The notes: generated from the sequence alone by a model not told the origin. A DNA stretch of 64,000 nt from Streptomyces sp. NBC_00582 (GCF_036345155.1 NZ_CP107772.1:9920001-9984000), one strand, 5' to 3'. Shown: positions 25,243 through 33,692, numbered from the stretch's first letter. Made by a program: numbers and translations.

Positions 25243-26151
25243 CTAGGCGAAGACGATGGTCTGGTTGCCGTTGCGGACGACCCGCTCTTCCGCGTGCCAG
25301 AGCACGGCGCGCGAGAGCACGGCCCGCTCCACGTCGGCACCGCGGCGGGCGAGATCCGCGGCCGTGTCGGCATGGCTGACGCGGACGACGTCCTGCTCGA
25401 TGATCGGACCCTCGTCCAGGTCCTCGGTGACGTAGTGGGCGGTGGCCCCCACCAGCTTCACGCCCCGCTCCTTGGCCTTGGCGTACGGCCCGGCGCCGAT
25501 GAAGGCCGGCAGGAAGGAGTGGTGGATGTTGATGATCGGCACCCCGGCCCTCTCGATGAACTCGCCGGACAGGATCTGCATATAGCGGGCGAGCACCACG
25601 AAGTCGACGTTGTCCTTGAGCAGCCGCAGATGCTCCACCTCGGCCGCCGACTTGTCCGGACCCATCGAGGGGACATGGAAGAAGGGGATCCCGAACGAGC
25701 GCACCTCCTCCGCCACATCGGGGTGATTGGAGATCACCATCGCGATGCTGAGCGGGAGTTGACCCTGACGGTGCCGCCACAGCAGGTCGAGGAGACAGTG
25801 GTCGGACTTGCTCGCGAAGATGGCGACCCGCTTCGGGACGGACAGGTCGCGCAGCCGGTACGTGAGCCCGTACTGCTTGACGAGACGATCGTCGAGATCG
25901 GCTCGCAGCGCGGGAAGTGCCGCCTGGAGGGCGTCCATCGTGAAGACGGTGCGCTGGAAGAAGGCGCCGCCCTGCGCGTTGTCGGAGTACTGGTCCAGGG
26001 AGACGATATTGGCACCGTGACCGCTGAGAACGGAGGCCAGCGCGGCGACGATGCCCGTGGCGTCGGCGCCCTGGACGATCAGCGAGGCCTGGTGATGGGT
26101 ACCCCGGACCTTCTCGGCCGGGCGAGGCGCCCTGCCCTGGGTGAGTGTCAT
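25243..26151 (-). CDS. purU: Formyltetrahydrofolate deformylase
   Basis: A 302-residue PurU: hydrolyses 10-formyl-tetrahydrofolate to formate and tetrahydrofolate. N-terminal ACT domain (residues 20-100: QASLIVQGADATGIVAALAS, GANIVSLDQYSDNAQGGAFF), then the formyltransferase-like domain with VPKRVAIFASKSDHCLLDLL, the catalytic His in INIHHSFLPAFIGAGPY, and the Asp in AHYVTEDLDEGPIIEQD. The start overlaps the metF stop (ATGA), so the two are coupled. Beside metF and a THF-dependent O-demethylase, its job is probably to release the C1 unit taken from methoxy groups and regenerate THF, not the housekeeping C1/glycine balance. Confidence 0.95.
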   Translation of the reverse strand: MTLTQGRAPRPAEKVRGTHHQASLIVQGADATGIVAALASVLSGHGANIVSLDQYSDNAQGGAFFQRTVFTMDALQAALPALRADLDDRLVKQYGLTYRLRDLSVPKRVAIFASKSDHCLLDLLWRHRQGQLPLSIAMVISNHPDVAEEVRSFGIPFFHVPSMGPDKSAAEVEHLRLLKDNVDFVVLARYMQILSGEFIERAGVPIINIHHSFLPAFIGAGPYAKAKERGVKLVGATAHYVTEDLDEGPIIEQDVVRVSHADTAADLARRGADVERAVLSRAVLWHAEERVVRNGNQTIVFA

Positions 26152-27020
26152 GCCTGCACCTCCTTCCTGAACCGGGCGACCCACTCGGACGTGGCCCGCA
26201 GTCCGCCGAACGTGTAGAAGTGGACCTTCACCTCGCCGTGCCGGGCGGGTTCGTACCCCTCGGCCAGCGCCCGCAGAAACCGGTCCGGGCCGGCGGTGCC
26301 CATGAGGTTGGTCAGCGACAGACCGTACTTCTTGGCGATGGCCGCACTGGTGCCGACGCCGAACCGGGCCGCGTAGGACATCAGACGCCGCACCCCGGCC
26401 GGGCCGGGCACACCGATCCGGACCGGCAGCCCGATGCCCATCCCGCGCACCCGCTCGACCCAGGCCAGCACCGGATCCACGTCGAACCCGAACTGGGTGA
26501 TGACACTGCCTTCCAGGCCCTGCGCCGCCAGCGCCGCGCTCTTGTCCCGCAGCGCCGACCACAACACGGGCCCCGGAATGGCGGGATGCCCCTCCGGGTA
26601 GCCGCTGACGCCGACGTGCCGCACCCCGTACTCCGGCAGCAGGCCGGACTCGATCAGGGAGAGCGAGTCCTCGTAGGGGCCCTCCGGGCGGGCCGGGTCC
26701 CCGGCGACGGTGAAGACGTTGTCGCAGGTTCCGTCGTTCCGTAGGCCGGCCAGAAAGCCTTCGAAGTCGGCCTTGGAGCCGAGCCGACGGGCCGAGATGT
26801 GCGGCACCGGTACAAAGCCGAGCTGCTTCACGGCACGGGCTGCGGCCAGCCGCATCTCCAGGTCCTCGTTGCCGAGGAAGGTGACGTTGACGCGCGTGCC
26901 GTGGGGGATCCTGTCGCGGGCCTCCTCCAGTTTGAACACGTCCTTGCCTGTCATCTCCAGCGAGAAGTCCTCCAGCAGCGATGTACTCACCGCCGTGGAG
27001 GCCGTGTTGCAGGGGTTCAT
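26148..27020 (-). CDS. metF: Methylenetetrahydrofolate reductase
   Basis: A 290-residue MTHFR-fold flavoprotein, ATG 27020 with AGGAGC five bases upstream. Recognisable segments: FSLEMTGKDVFKLEEARDRI (active-site strand; the usual EFFPPK motif is changed), RVNVTFLGNEDLEMRLAAAR, VFTVAGDPARPEGPYEDSLS and SVITQFGFDVDPVLAWVERV (QF..D flavin/folate site). The divergent N-terminus and its location suggest a catabolic MetF that oxidises methyl-THF formed by the O-demethylase to methylene-THF, as in LigM systems. The 255-bp gap to the demethylase gene holds a terminator, so metF-purU may also have their own promoter. Confidence 0.88.
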   Translation of the reverse strand: MNPCNTASTAVSTSLLEDFSLEMTGKDVFKLEEARDRIPHGTRVNVTFLGNEDLEMRLAAARAVKQLGFVPVPHISARRLGSKADFEGFLAGLRNDGTCDNVFTVAGDPARPEGPYEDSLSLIESGLLPEYGVRHVGVSGYPEGHPAIPGPVLWSALRDKSAALAAQGLEGSVITQFGFDVDPVLAWVERVRGMGIGLPVRIGVPGPAGVRRLMSYAARFGVGTSAAIAKKYGLSLTNLMGTAGPDRFLRALAEGYEPARHGEVKVHFYTFGGLRATSEWVARFRKEVQA

Positions 27021-27239
27021 GGTGCTCCTGGTCGAAGGTGCGACGGCGTGTTGTACCGCGGGCGCAATCACCGCGCGGGGGAGACCACCCACGGGAGAGC
27101 GCGCACGGAACACGCGATCATCGTGCAGGGGAGGAGAGTTATGTGCTCGGCCTGGGCGGCGTGCGGTGGCTGAACCGGTCGGTGCAGGGCCGTGTAATCG
27201 GCTGGTCAGAGCGTCGGCGAGTGGTCTGGGGCCGACGGG

Positions 27240-27263
27240 GCGCGGCCGGGCGAGCGGCCGCGC
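27240..27263 (-). terminator. Hairpin downstream of the O-demethylase gene
   Basis: A 9-bp perfect stem GCGCGGCCG / CGGCCGCGC with a 6-base loop, 13 bp after the stop codon at 27276. A GC hairpin without a U tract, as is usual in Streptomyces. Confidence 0.55.
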
Positions 27264-27275
27264 GAACCGGCCCGG

Positions 27276-28622
27276 TCAGATGTTCCGGCGGTAATGGGTG
27301 CGGGCGTGTTGGTTGAAGGGGCTCGGTCGGACGGTGGCCCGGATGCGCGGGAAGCCGAGGTCCGCCTCGGGGTCGGTGTCCGTGCCGGGGTGCTCGCCCC
27401 AGACCACGCTGACCTCGGTGCCGGGCGAGGCGTGCGCGGGGGTGATCAGGGTCTGGGCCAGTACCGTGCCGACCGGATCGATCGACGCGCTCTGCATCGT
27501 GACGCCGACCAGGCCGCCGTCAACGTCCTCCACCCGGTGCCGTGCGTAGCTGAGCACGAACCCGGGATCCTGGCCCTCGCCGAGCACCCGGCGCACGTCG
27601 TCGCGGTCGAGCATCAGGGTGACCTTCTTGCGCAGCTCCTCGTCCTTCGCCTTCAGCAGGGCGTCCCGGCCCTGGAAGTCGTGCCCGAAGTGGATCATCT
27701 TCCCGTAGCCGAGTTCGTAGGGGGAGACGTAGTAGTCCTCGATGTTCGGCGAGAAGTGGCTGCCGTTGAGCGGCCGTTTGCCCTCGATGCCGAACAGCGG
27801 CAAGTACCGGCGGTATTCCAGCAGACCGGGATCGGAGTAGATGCCGGGGACCGGTGAGGGGATCCAGCCGCTCTCCACGCTGGGTGTGGTGTAGGCGAGG
27901 GCGCCGACCTGGACCAGTCCGAGCGGCTCGCCGGCCTTCAGGAACGCCTCGTGGACGTGGGCCGCGTGTTCCCAGGGACCGATGAATTCGTAGCCGGCCT
28001 GGCCGGCCATCCCGTGCCGTAGGGCCCGGAAGGCACGGCCGTCGAGGGTGACCGGCGTGGAGTGGAAGAACTTCGTCTCCGGGAGCGGCCCGCCGAACGC
28101 ACTGTGTATCAGGTCCAGGGCCCGCGGCCCCTGGACCTGGTAGCGGAAGAGCTTCGGGGCGCCCCCGCCGGGCCGGAACGCGGACGACGGATCGGTGACG
28201 AACGAGACGTCGTAGCCGCCCTTCTCCGCGTGGTACTGCACCCAGTGCTGCGCGGCGGGGATTCCGCTGAGCAGATACTTGTTCTCGCCCTCGCGGGCGA
28301 GGATCCCGTCGGTGACGATGTAGCCGTCGCCGGTGACCGGCACGTACTGCTTGGCCTGTCCGACCGCGAAGTTCTCGAAGTTGTTGACGCCGTGGTCGGC
28401 CAGTACCCGGGTGGCGTCCGGCCCCTCGATCCACATGTCGTACATGTGATGCGACAGGTTGAGCAGCGCCACACCTTCGTGCCACGCCGCCTGCTCCTGC
28501 CGCCATCCGGCGAACTCGCGCTCGACGACCTCGGGGACCCACGGCTCGGCACCGGGCTTCCACAGCAGGTCGACGGGCGAGCCCGCCTTGTCGATGCCGT
28601 CCTGAAGGCTCGGGATGGTCAT
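27276..28622 (-). CDS. Tetrahydrofolate-dependent aromatic O-demethylase (LigM/DesA-like, GcvT fold)
   Basis: A 448-residue aminomethyltransferase-fold protein, close in size to the 3-O-methylgallate/vanillate demethylase LigM and syringate demethylase DesA. Visible: EFAGWRQEQAAWHEGVALLN and LSHHMYDMWIEGPDA (start of the GcvT fold), APKLFRYQVQGPRALDLIHS, MAGQAGYEFIGPWEHAAHVH, YELGYGKMIHFGHDFQGRDA and a C-terminal barrel (GTVLAQTLITPAHASPGTEV). It transfers the methyl group of a methoxy-aromatic to THF, leaving a phenol. GAAGGAG precedes ATG 28622. Neighbouring metF and purU handle methyl-THF. Regulated probably through the LacI-type palindromes at 28652-28751. Glycine-cleavage T-protein is unlikely: no gcvH/gcvP nearby, and the size is larger. 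The exact aromatic substrate is unknown. Confidence 0.85.
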   Translation of the reverse strand: MTIPSLQDGIDKAGSPVDLLWKPGAEPWVPEVVEREFAGWRQEQAAWHEGVALLNLSHHMYDMWIEGPDATRVLADHGVNNFENFAVGQAKQYVPVTGDGYIVTDGILAREGENKYLLSGIPAAQHWVQYHAEKGGYDVSFVTDPSSAFRPGGGAPKLFRYQVQGPRALDLIHSAFGGPLPETKFFHSTPVTLDGRAFRALRHGMAGQAGYEFIGPWEHAAHVHEAFLKAGEPLGLVQVGALAYTTPSVESGWIPSPVPGIYSDPGLLEYRRYLPLFGIEGKRPLNGSHFSPNIEDYYVSPYELGYGKMIHFGHDFQGRDALLKAKDEELRKKVTLMLDRDDVRRVLGEGQDPGFVLSYARHRVEDVDGGLVGVTMQSASIDPVGTVLAQTLITPAHASPGTEVSVVWGEHPGTDTDPEADLGFPRIRATVRPSPFNQHARTHYRRNI

Positions 28623-28651
28623 GCGGCTCCTTCCGAGGTCACCCACAGACT

Positions 28652-28751
28652 CCGGATCGATCCGGCTACTAAATCGATCTAGCTTGATCGTCGCGTCTGT
28701 GTTGCGGCGTGGGCGGAGTGCGTGGGGACGTGAGCGACTTAATCGATCTAG
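28652..28751. promoter_or_regulatory. Three palindromic ATCGAT operator-like sites
   Basis: CCGGATCGATCCGG (28652-28665, perfect palindrome), CTAAATCGATCTAG (28669-28682) and CTTAATCGATCTAG (28738-28751) are centred on CG, as LacI-family operators are. The last two are near-identical and 69 bp apart, allowing looping. They lie between the demethylase gene and the divergent LysR gene. A LacI-family regulator is encoded at 30325-31251. Confidence 0.6.
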
Positions 28752-28899
28752 TCCGACGCTAGCAGGAGAACTCCGCAATTGAGGAGGCGCGTGCCTCGCA
28801 CTCTTTAGTTGCGTACAGCGCAAGGAAGTGGCCGGCGGCAGTGGTGGGGCGACAGGGGCTGTTACGGTTGCTAGAACGTTTAAGTGGCGGAGGAGGTCC

Positions 28900-29793
28900 A
28901 TGGATCGCATGCTCCTCATGCGCAGCTTCGTGACCGTCGCGCAGCTCGGCAGCTTCAGTCAGGCCGCCAGAGCGCTCAACTCCTCGGGGTCGCTCGTGTC
29001 GCGCCATGTCGCCGAGCTGGAGCGGCAGGTGGGGGTGCGGCTGCTGAACCGCACGGCGCGCTCGGTCAGTCTCACCGAACCGGGGGTGCTCGACGCCGAG
29101 TTCGCGACCCGCATCCTCAAGGAGATCGAGGCCGAGGACGCGAGCATCGCCCAGCTGAACGACCGTGCGGAAGGGAGCCTGGGGGTGGTCTCGCCCCAGT
29201 GGATCGGCGGCCTCGACCTCGGTGACGCCATCGCCGCCTTCTCGGCCGCGTATCCCAGGATCTGCGTGCGCTTCGAACTGGGCGGCCTGTCCGACCGCAC
29301 CTATGACTTCCTGGACAGCGGATTCGACATCGCCCTGCACACCCGCGACCTGCGGGACTCCGGCGTCCGCCTCAAGAAGATCACGTCGTTGCCCTTCGTG
29401 CTGTGCGCGTCGAAGCAGTACGTCGACAGGCACGGGACCCTGGCCCATCCGAACGATCTGGCGGCCCATGACTGCCTCGTACACGTCGATGAGCCGGTGT
29501 GGCGGCTCGGGCACGGCTCCACGTCCACACTGCACAAGATCCGCAAGGTGGCGTACTCCTCGAACTCCTACATCGCCCTGCGCAAGGCTGCCGTGCTCGG
29601 GCGCGGGGTCGCCCTGCTTCCCGAGCGGTCGGCGCACGACGATCTGATGTCCGGCGCCCTGCAGATCCTGTTGCCCGGTCATCCCGTCCCGGAGCGGCCG
29701 CTGTACGCCGTCTACGGCCCGGGACAGCCCACACCCCGCAAGGTCACCGTGTTCCTCGCATTCCTGGCGCGCTGGTTCACGGCCACATCGTGA
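28900..29793 (+). CDS. LysR-family regulator, paralogue 1
   Basis: A 297-residue LysR protein starting at ATG 28900 with GGAGGAGG upstream. Winged helix (FVTVAQLGSFSQAARALNSS, VSRHVAELERQVGVRLLNRT), then the effector domain (GVVSPQWIGGLDLGDAIAAF, RTYDFLDSGFDIALHTRDLR). It is highly similar to the LysR at 32664-33575. Relative to that copy its last residues (FLAFLARWFTATS) are replaced, and the DNA after about 29775 belongs to a demethylase fragment in another frame, so a recombination joint truncated the extreme C-terminus. Divergent from the demethylase gene, it probably activates the catabolic genes in response to an aromatic. Confidence 0.93.
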   Translation: MDRMLLMRSFVTVAQLGSFSQAARALNSSGSLVSRHVAELERQVGVRLLNRTARSVSLTEPGVLDAEFATRILKEIEAEDASIAQLNDRAEGSLGVVSPQWIGGLDLGDAIAAFSAAYPRICVRFELGGLSDRTYDFLDSGFDIALHTRDLRDSGVRLKKITSLPFVLCASKQYVDRHGTLAHPNDLAAHDCLVHVDEPVWRLGHGSTSTLHKIRKVAYSSNSYIALRKAAVLGRGVALLPERSAHDDLMSGALQILLPGHPVPERPLYAVYGPGQPTPRKVTVFLAFLARWFTATS

Positions 29794-30214
29794 AGTTCGA
29801 CCATGACTTCGTCGGACGCGAGGGCCTTGAGCGGATCAAGGACCGGCCGCGCCGCAAGACGTGGGTGCTGTGGGACCGCGACGACGTCGCGAAGATCTAC
29901 GCGAGCATGTACGAGCAGGGCGACAGGCGCTTCAAGTACCTGGAGATGCCCGCGGCCTTCTACACGTCCTGCCAGTTCGACCGCGTCGAGAAGGACGGCG
30001 AACTCGTCGGCGCGGCCATGCTCACCGTGTACTCGCGAACGTGCGCGGATGGATCTCCCTCGGCACCATCGACCCGGCCGCCGCCGTGGGCGACCAGGTG
30101 GAGATCGGGTGGGGCGAGCCGAACGGGGGCTCACCGAACCCGGCCGTCGAACGACACACCCAGACACGGGTACGGGGTACGGTCATCTCCCGTCCGTTCC
30201 CCAACCGGCACTGA
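29772..30214 (+). pseudogene. C-terminal remnant of a second LigM/DesA-like O-demethylase
   Basis: Directly overlapping the end of the LysR gene, a frame reads HGHIVKFDHDFVGREGLERI, DVAKIYASMYEQGDRRFKYL and MPAAFYTSCQFDRVEKDGEL, then shifts frame near 30034 (one G lost in TACTCGCGAAC) into NVRGWISLGTIDPAAAVGDQ and a RTRVRGTVISRPF-type end. This matches the last 140 residues of THF-dependent demethylases (GHDFQGRDALLKAK and the GTVLAQTLITPA region of 27276-28622). It has no start codon, so it is a doubly damaged second copy. Confidence 0.75.
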
Positions 30215-30324
30215 CCGCACGCCGCACGCGCCGGTTTGTGCAAACTCTGCTTGCAGAAGGCCACCGAGTCCGTGGGCTAGCCTGAACTCAATCGTTCTGG
30301 AGCTGGGCGCCGAGAGGATCCGGG

Positions 30325-31251
30325 ATGGGCCGTTCTGGTCGGGTGACGTTGAGCGACGTGGCCAAGGCGTCCGGAGTGTCGCGAGCCACGGTGAGCTTCG
30401 TACTCAACGACGACCCACGGCAGACGATCTCCGTCGCGACCCGGGAGCGGGTCATGGAGGCCGCCCAGGTTCTGGGGTACGTCCCGCACGGGATCGCCCG
30501 GGCCCTGCGCGAGGGCTCCTCCCGCGTCGTGGTGCTCAACGTCGACTGGGGCATGGAGGGCAACTTCTCCCGGAGCTACGTCCGGGGCCTGGACGAGGAA
30601 CTCGCCGAGCATGAGCACATCTTGCTGGTCCGGCACGGGCACGCCAACCCCGAAGCCACGCAGAAGATCCTCGACACCATCGCGCCGCGCGCTGTGCTGC
30701 GGCTGGGCGAGGTGTACATGCGAGGGCAGGAGCCCACCGAGGAGGACTGGGAGCGCGGATTCGCCGCCAACGCGGCCCTGCAGATCCGGTACCTCGCGGA
30801 GCGCGGGCACACCCGCATCGCCATGGCCCTGCCCGACCACGAATTCCCGCTGAGGGACGCCCGGTTGGGCTTCGCGCAGGAAGCTGCACGGCGTCTGGGA
30901 CTTCGGCCCCTGGAGCGTTTCGTCGTGCCCCGGCCGCGGGACGCCGGCGCCGCCGCCGTCGAGGCGTTCCTGGCGGCCCACGGGGACGTGACCGCCCTCG
31001 CGGCGTTCGACGACGACATCGCGCTGAGAGGCATGACCGCTCTGCGCGACCTCGGTCGACGCGTGCCTGACGACATGGCCGTGATCGGCTTCGACGAGAT
31101 CGAGTACGGGTCTCTTTCCGCTCCTGCGCTGACAACCGTCCACATCGACGCCGAAATCCTCGGCCGTATCGCTGCCCGAGCCGTCCTCGGCGTCGACACC
31201 GAGGGCCTGGCTCCGATGAGAGGGCGGATCGTGGTGCGCGAGTCGGCGTGA
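30325..31251 (+). CDS. LacI-family transcriptional regulator
   Basis: A 308-residue LacI/GalR protein with the N-terminal DNA-binding domain VTLSDVAKASGVSRATVSFV and hinge helix region (GYVPHGIARALREG), then a periplasmic-binding-protein-like effector domain (LAAFDDDIALRGMTALRDLG, VPDDMAVIGFDEIEYGSLSA, PALTTVHIDAE). AGAGGA precedes ATG 30325. A partial LacI-like site (TCAATCGTTCTGG, about 30288-30300) lies just upstream, hinting at autoregulation. The ATCGAT palindromes at the demethylase promoter are good candidate targets. Confidence 0.93.
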   Translation: MGRSGRVTLSDVAKASGVSRATVSFVLNDDPRQTISVATRERVMEAAQVLGYVPHGIARALREGSSRVVVLNVDWGMEGNFSRSYVRGLDEELAEHEHILLVRHGHANPEATQKILDTIAPRAVLRLGEVYMRGQEPTEEDWERGFAANAALQIRYLAERGHTRIAMALPDHEFPLRDARLGFAQEAARRLGLRPLERFVVPRPRDAGAAAVEAFLAAHGDVTALAAFDDDIALRGMTALRDLGRRVPDDMAVIGFDEIEYGSLSAPALTTVHIDAEILGRIAARAVLGVDTEGLAPMRGRIVVRESA

Positions 31252-31280
31252 CCGCTGAGCGCCGTCGATGCGCTCGGCGG
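31252..31280 (+). terminator. Hairpin after the LacI gene
   Basis: CCGCTGAGCG pairs with CGCTCGGCGG (one G-U pair) across a 9-base loop immediately after the stop codon. It lies between the convergent LacI and cupin genes. Confidence 0.5.
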
Positions 31281-31335
31281 ATGGACGGGGCGGCCGGTAA
31301 TTCCCCGATCGGGACGGACTGTTGGCCGGAACGCC

Positions 31336-31746
31336 TCAGTCCTTGCCCATCTGGTCCTCGGCCGACAGATGTTCCACCGTCTTGCCGGTCTCGGTGAAAG
31401 TGCGTGTCACATGGCCCGAGGAATAGACCCACAGAATGCGCAACGGGACGTCGCCGATATTGCGGAAGAGGTGGGGGATCGGGGACGGGATGTACGTGGT
31501 GTCGTACTGCTCCAGTTTCGTCGCTTCACCGTCGACCCACACCTCCGCCCGGCCCTCGAGGATCGTCACGTGCTCATCGCAGTTGTGGGAGTGCAGCGGT
31601 GCGCCGGAGCCGACCGGGTAGACGCTCATCCCGCTGGTGATCCTGTTCTCGCCCTGGGCGGACGGCGTCGTGATCAGGGGTGTCGTGACGACGGCGCCCC
31701 CTCGGTCCAGCAGCGGTACCTGGGCGACCTTGATGATCGTGGTCAT
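31336..31746 (-). CDS. Small cupin-domain protein
   Basis: A 136-residue single-domain cupin_2 protein; the ATG at 31746 ([20 protein letters not shown]) is preceded by GGAGAGGAC. Metal-site motif 1 is visible as [20 protein letters not shown] and motif 2 as [20 protein letters not shown], with two or three His and a Glu that can bind Fe/Mn. Such proteins act as dioxygenases, isomerases or small-molecule sensors. Between LacI and a CMD-family gene, it probably takes part in the aromatic pathway. Convergent with LacI. Confidence 0.85.
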   Translation of the reverse strand: MTTIIKVAQVPLLDRGGAVVTTPLITTPSAQGENRITSGMSVYPVGSGAPLHSHNCDEHVTILEGRAEVWVDGEATKLEQYDTTYIPSPIPHLFRNIGDVPLRILWVYSSGHVTRTFTETGKTVEHLSAEDQMGKD

Positions 31747-31964
31747 CCGGAGTCCTCTCCACTTCACGGTGATACGACGGCGGTACGGAGACCGACGTTA
31801 GGTCGCGCGCGCGTGACGGGGTGCCCCCCGGCGTGCAGTTTTACGTTGCGGTTCGGGAGGGGTGAACTGCCGTATCCCCGCTGTACGGTCAGCTGGCATC
31901 GCGTCGTGACGGCGGTACGGCCGTCACGTCGTCAAGCCATGAGGAAAAGGCAGGTACTGGCCAG

Positions 31965-32537
31965 ATGAGGCTCCCCGTTCTGAGCGAAGAGAAAATGGAT
32001 CCGCGCCAGCTGGAGCTGGCCGCCCGCATCGCCGGCCGGCGTGGCGCCGTCCGGGGTCCGTTCCGGGTCTGGCTGCACAGCCCTGAGATGTGTGAACGCG
32101 CCGAGTCCCTGGGGGCGTTCGCCCGCTTCGACTGCAGTCTGCCCAAGCGTCTACGGGAGTTGACGTTGCTGATGGCCGCGCGGAACTGGGATGCGCAGTA
32201 CTCCTGGAATGCCCATGTGCACCAGGCGATCGAGGCCGGCGTCCCCGAGGCCGCGGTCAAGGCCATCGCCGAGAAGCGCGAGGCCGTCTTCGACGACGAG
32301 GCGGACCAGGCGTTCTACCAGTTCTGCCGCGAGGTCCTGGAGGAGCACTTCGTCTCCGACGAGACCTTCGCCCGGGCGCTGGAGCACTTCGGCTCGAAGG
32401 GGCTGGTCGACACCATCGGCGCGCTCGGCAACTTCACCATGCTCGGCATGTGCCTCAACACCTTCCAGGTGGACCTGCAGGCCGACAAGGAACCCCCGTT
32501 CCCGGACATCCGCGGCTACGGACGCGTCAATCCTTGA
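31965..32537 (+). CDS. Carboxymuconolactone decarboxylase-family (AhpD-like) protein, copy 1
   Basis: A 190-residue CMD-fold protein: LPKRLRELTLLMAARNWDAQ followed by YSWNAHVHQAIEAGVPEAAV, and the FYQFCREVLEEHFVSDETFA to ALGNFTMLGMCLNTFQVDL end. The CxxC of AhpD peroxidases is absent (YSWNAH at that site), which points to the decarboxylase/hydrolase-like side of the family. A paralogue with the same layout lies at 59028-59600. ATG 31965 is chosen; an AAAAGGCAGG lies upstream. It probably acts on a ring-cleavage product or lactone. Confidence 0.85.
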   Translation: MRLPVLSEEKMDPRQLELAARIAGRRGAVRGPFRVWLHSPEMCERAESLGAFARFDCSLPKRLRELTLLMAARNWDAQYSWNAHVHQAIEAGVPEAAVKAIAEKREAVFDDEADQAFYQFCREVLEEHFVSDETFARALEHFGSKGLVDTIGALGNFTMLGMCLNTFQVDLQADKEPPFPDIRGYGRVNP

Positions 32538-32549
32538 AATTCGGTTAAC

Positions 32550-32576
32550 GGCAACAAGAAGGTTGACAAGATTGCC
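32550..32576. promoter_or_regulatory. Inverted repeat and TTGACA near the second LysR gene
   Basis: GGCAA at 32550-32554 and TTGCC at 32572-32576 form an inverted repeat surrounding TTGACA (32563-32568), which may be a -35 box for the LysR gene at 32664 and a LysR-binding site for autoregulation. The -10 element is not clear. Confidence 0.35.
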
Positions 32577-32663
32577 AACAGTCACTTTGTCTTGCTCACC
32601 AGGAACAACCTGAGCGAACCACCCCAGGACAGCGCCGTACTGCTCCAGGCAAGGACAGAGCCC

Positions 32664-33575
32664 ATGGACCGCTTGCTTCTCATGCACAGCTTCGTCACCG
32701 TCGCGCAGGTCGGCAGTTTCAGTGGGGCCGCCAAACGGCTGGGCTCGTCGGGCTCGCTCGTGTCGCGGCACGTGGCGGAACTCGAGCGACAGGTGGGAGT
32801 GAGGCTGGTCAACCGCACGGCCCGCTCGGTGAGCCTCACCGAGCCGGGCCAGCGGTACGCGGAATTCGCCGCCCGCATTCTGGGGGAGATCGAGGCCGAG
32901 GACGCCGGTATCGCGCAGTTGCACGACCGGGCCGAGGGGACGCTCAGCATCATCTGTCCGAAATGGATAGGCAGCCTCGACCTGGGCGATGCCATCGCCG
33001 CGTTCTCCGCGGCGCATCCCAAAATCCAGGTCCGCTTCGAACTCGGCGGCATGTCCGACCGCACCTACGATTTCCTGGACAGCGGATTCGACGTGGCCTT
33101 CCACACCAGGGATCTCAGGGACTCCAGTGTCCGGCTGAAGAAGATCTCCTCGTTGCCTTTCGTGCTGTGCGCGTCGGAGGCGTACACCGACCGGCACGGC
33201 TCGCTCGCCCACCCCAACGACCTCGCCGCCCGTGACTGCCTTGTGCACGTGAACGACCCGGTCTGGCGCCTGGGCCACGGCCGTGCGAGCACCCTGCACA
33301 AGATCCGCAACATCGCCTTCTCGTCGAACTCCTACCTCGCCCTGCAGAAGGCCGCCGTGCACGGGCGCGGCATCGCGCTGCTGCCGCAGCGTCCGGCGTA
33401 CGACGACCTCGTCTCCGGAGCGCTGCGGGTTCTGCTGCCGGAGCTGGCGGTGCCCGACCGCCCGCTGTACGCGATCTACGGCCCCGGGCAAGGCACACCG
33501 CGCAAGATCAGCGTGTTCCTGGACTTTCTCACCGACTGGTTCTCGCGCAACCCCATCCCCGCGATCGACCAGTAG
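32664..33575 (+). CDS. LysR-family regulator, paralogue 2
   Basis: A 303-residue LysR regulator, ATG 32664 with AAGGACAG upstream. The winged helix (FVTVAQVGSFSGAAKRLGSS, VSRHVAELERQVGVRLVNRT) and effector domain (IICPKWIGSLDLGDAIAAFS, RTYDFLDSGFDVAFHTRDLR) align end to end with the LysR at 28900-29793; most residues are identical. It keeps the full C-terminus (FLDFLTDWFSRNPIPAID) that the other copy has lost. It lies directly upstream of the ring-cleavage operon on the same strand and is its likely activator. Confidence 0.94.
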   Translation: MDRLLLMHSFVTVAQVGSFSGAAKRLGSSGSLVSRHVAELERQVGVRLVNRTARSVSLTEPGQRYAEFAARILGEIEAEDAGIAQLHDRAEGTLSIICPKWIGSLDLGDAIAAFSAAHPKIQVRFELGGMSDRTYDFLDSGFDVAFHTRDLRDSSVRLKKISSLPFVLCASEAYTDRHGSLAHPNDLAARDCLVHVNDPVWRLGHGRASTLHKIRNIAFSSNSYLALQKAAVHGRGIALLPQRPAYDDLVSGALRVLLPELAVPDRPLYAIYGPGQGTPRKISVFLDFLTDWFSRNPIPAIDQ

Positions 33576-33692
33576 CCGCAGCCGGGCCGCGCGAGCCGCA
33601 AGAAACGATTGCGGATTCCGTGCCGACCGCTCCGTTGAGCCCGCGGACTGCCGAAATCTACGCTCGCAGGCGACCCGCGAAAAGAGGAACCC

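Noticed and set aside
25072..26217. Plus-strand open frame of 381 codons across purU
   Set aside because: Antisense to purU, which carries complete ACT and formyltransferase motifs.
27276..28622. Calling the demethylase a glycine-cleavage T-protein
   Set aside because: It is about 80 residues longer than GcvT, there are no gcvH/gcvP genes nearby, and the neighbours are metF, purU and aromatic catabolism genes.
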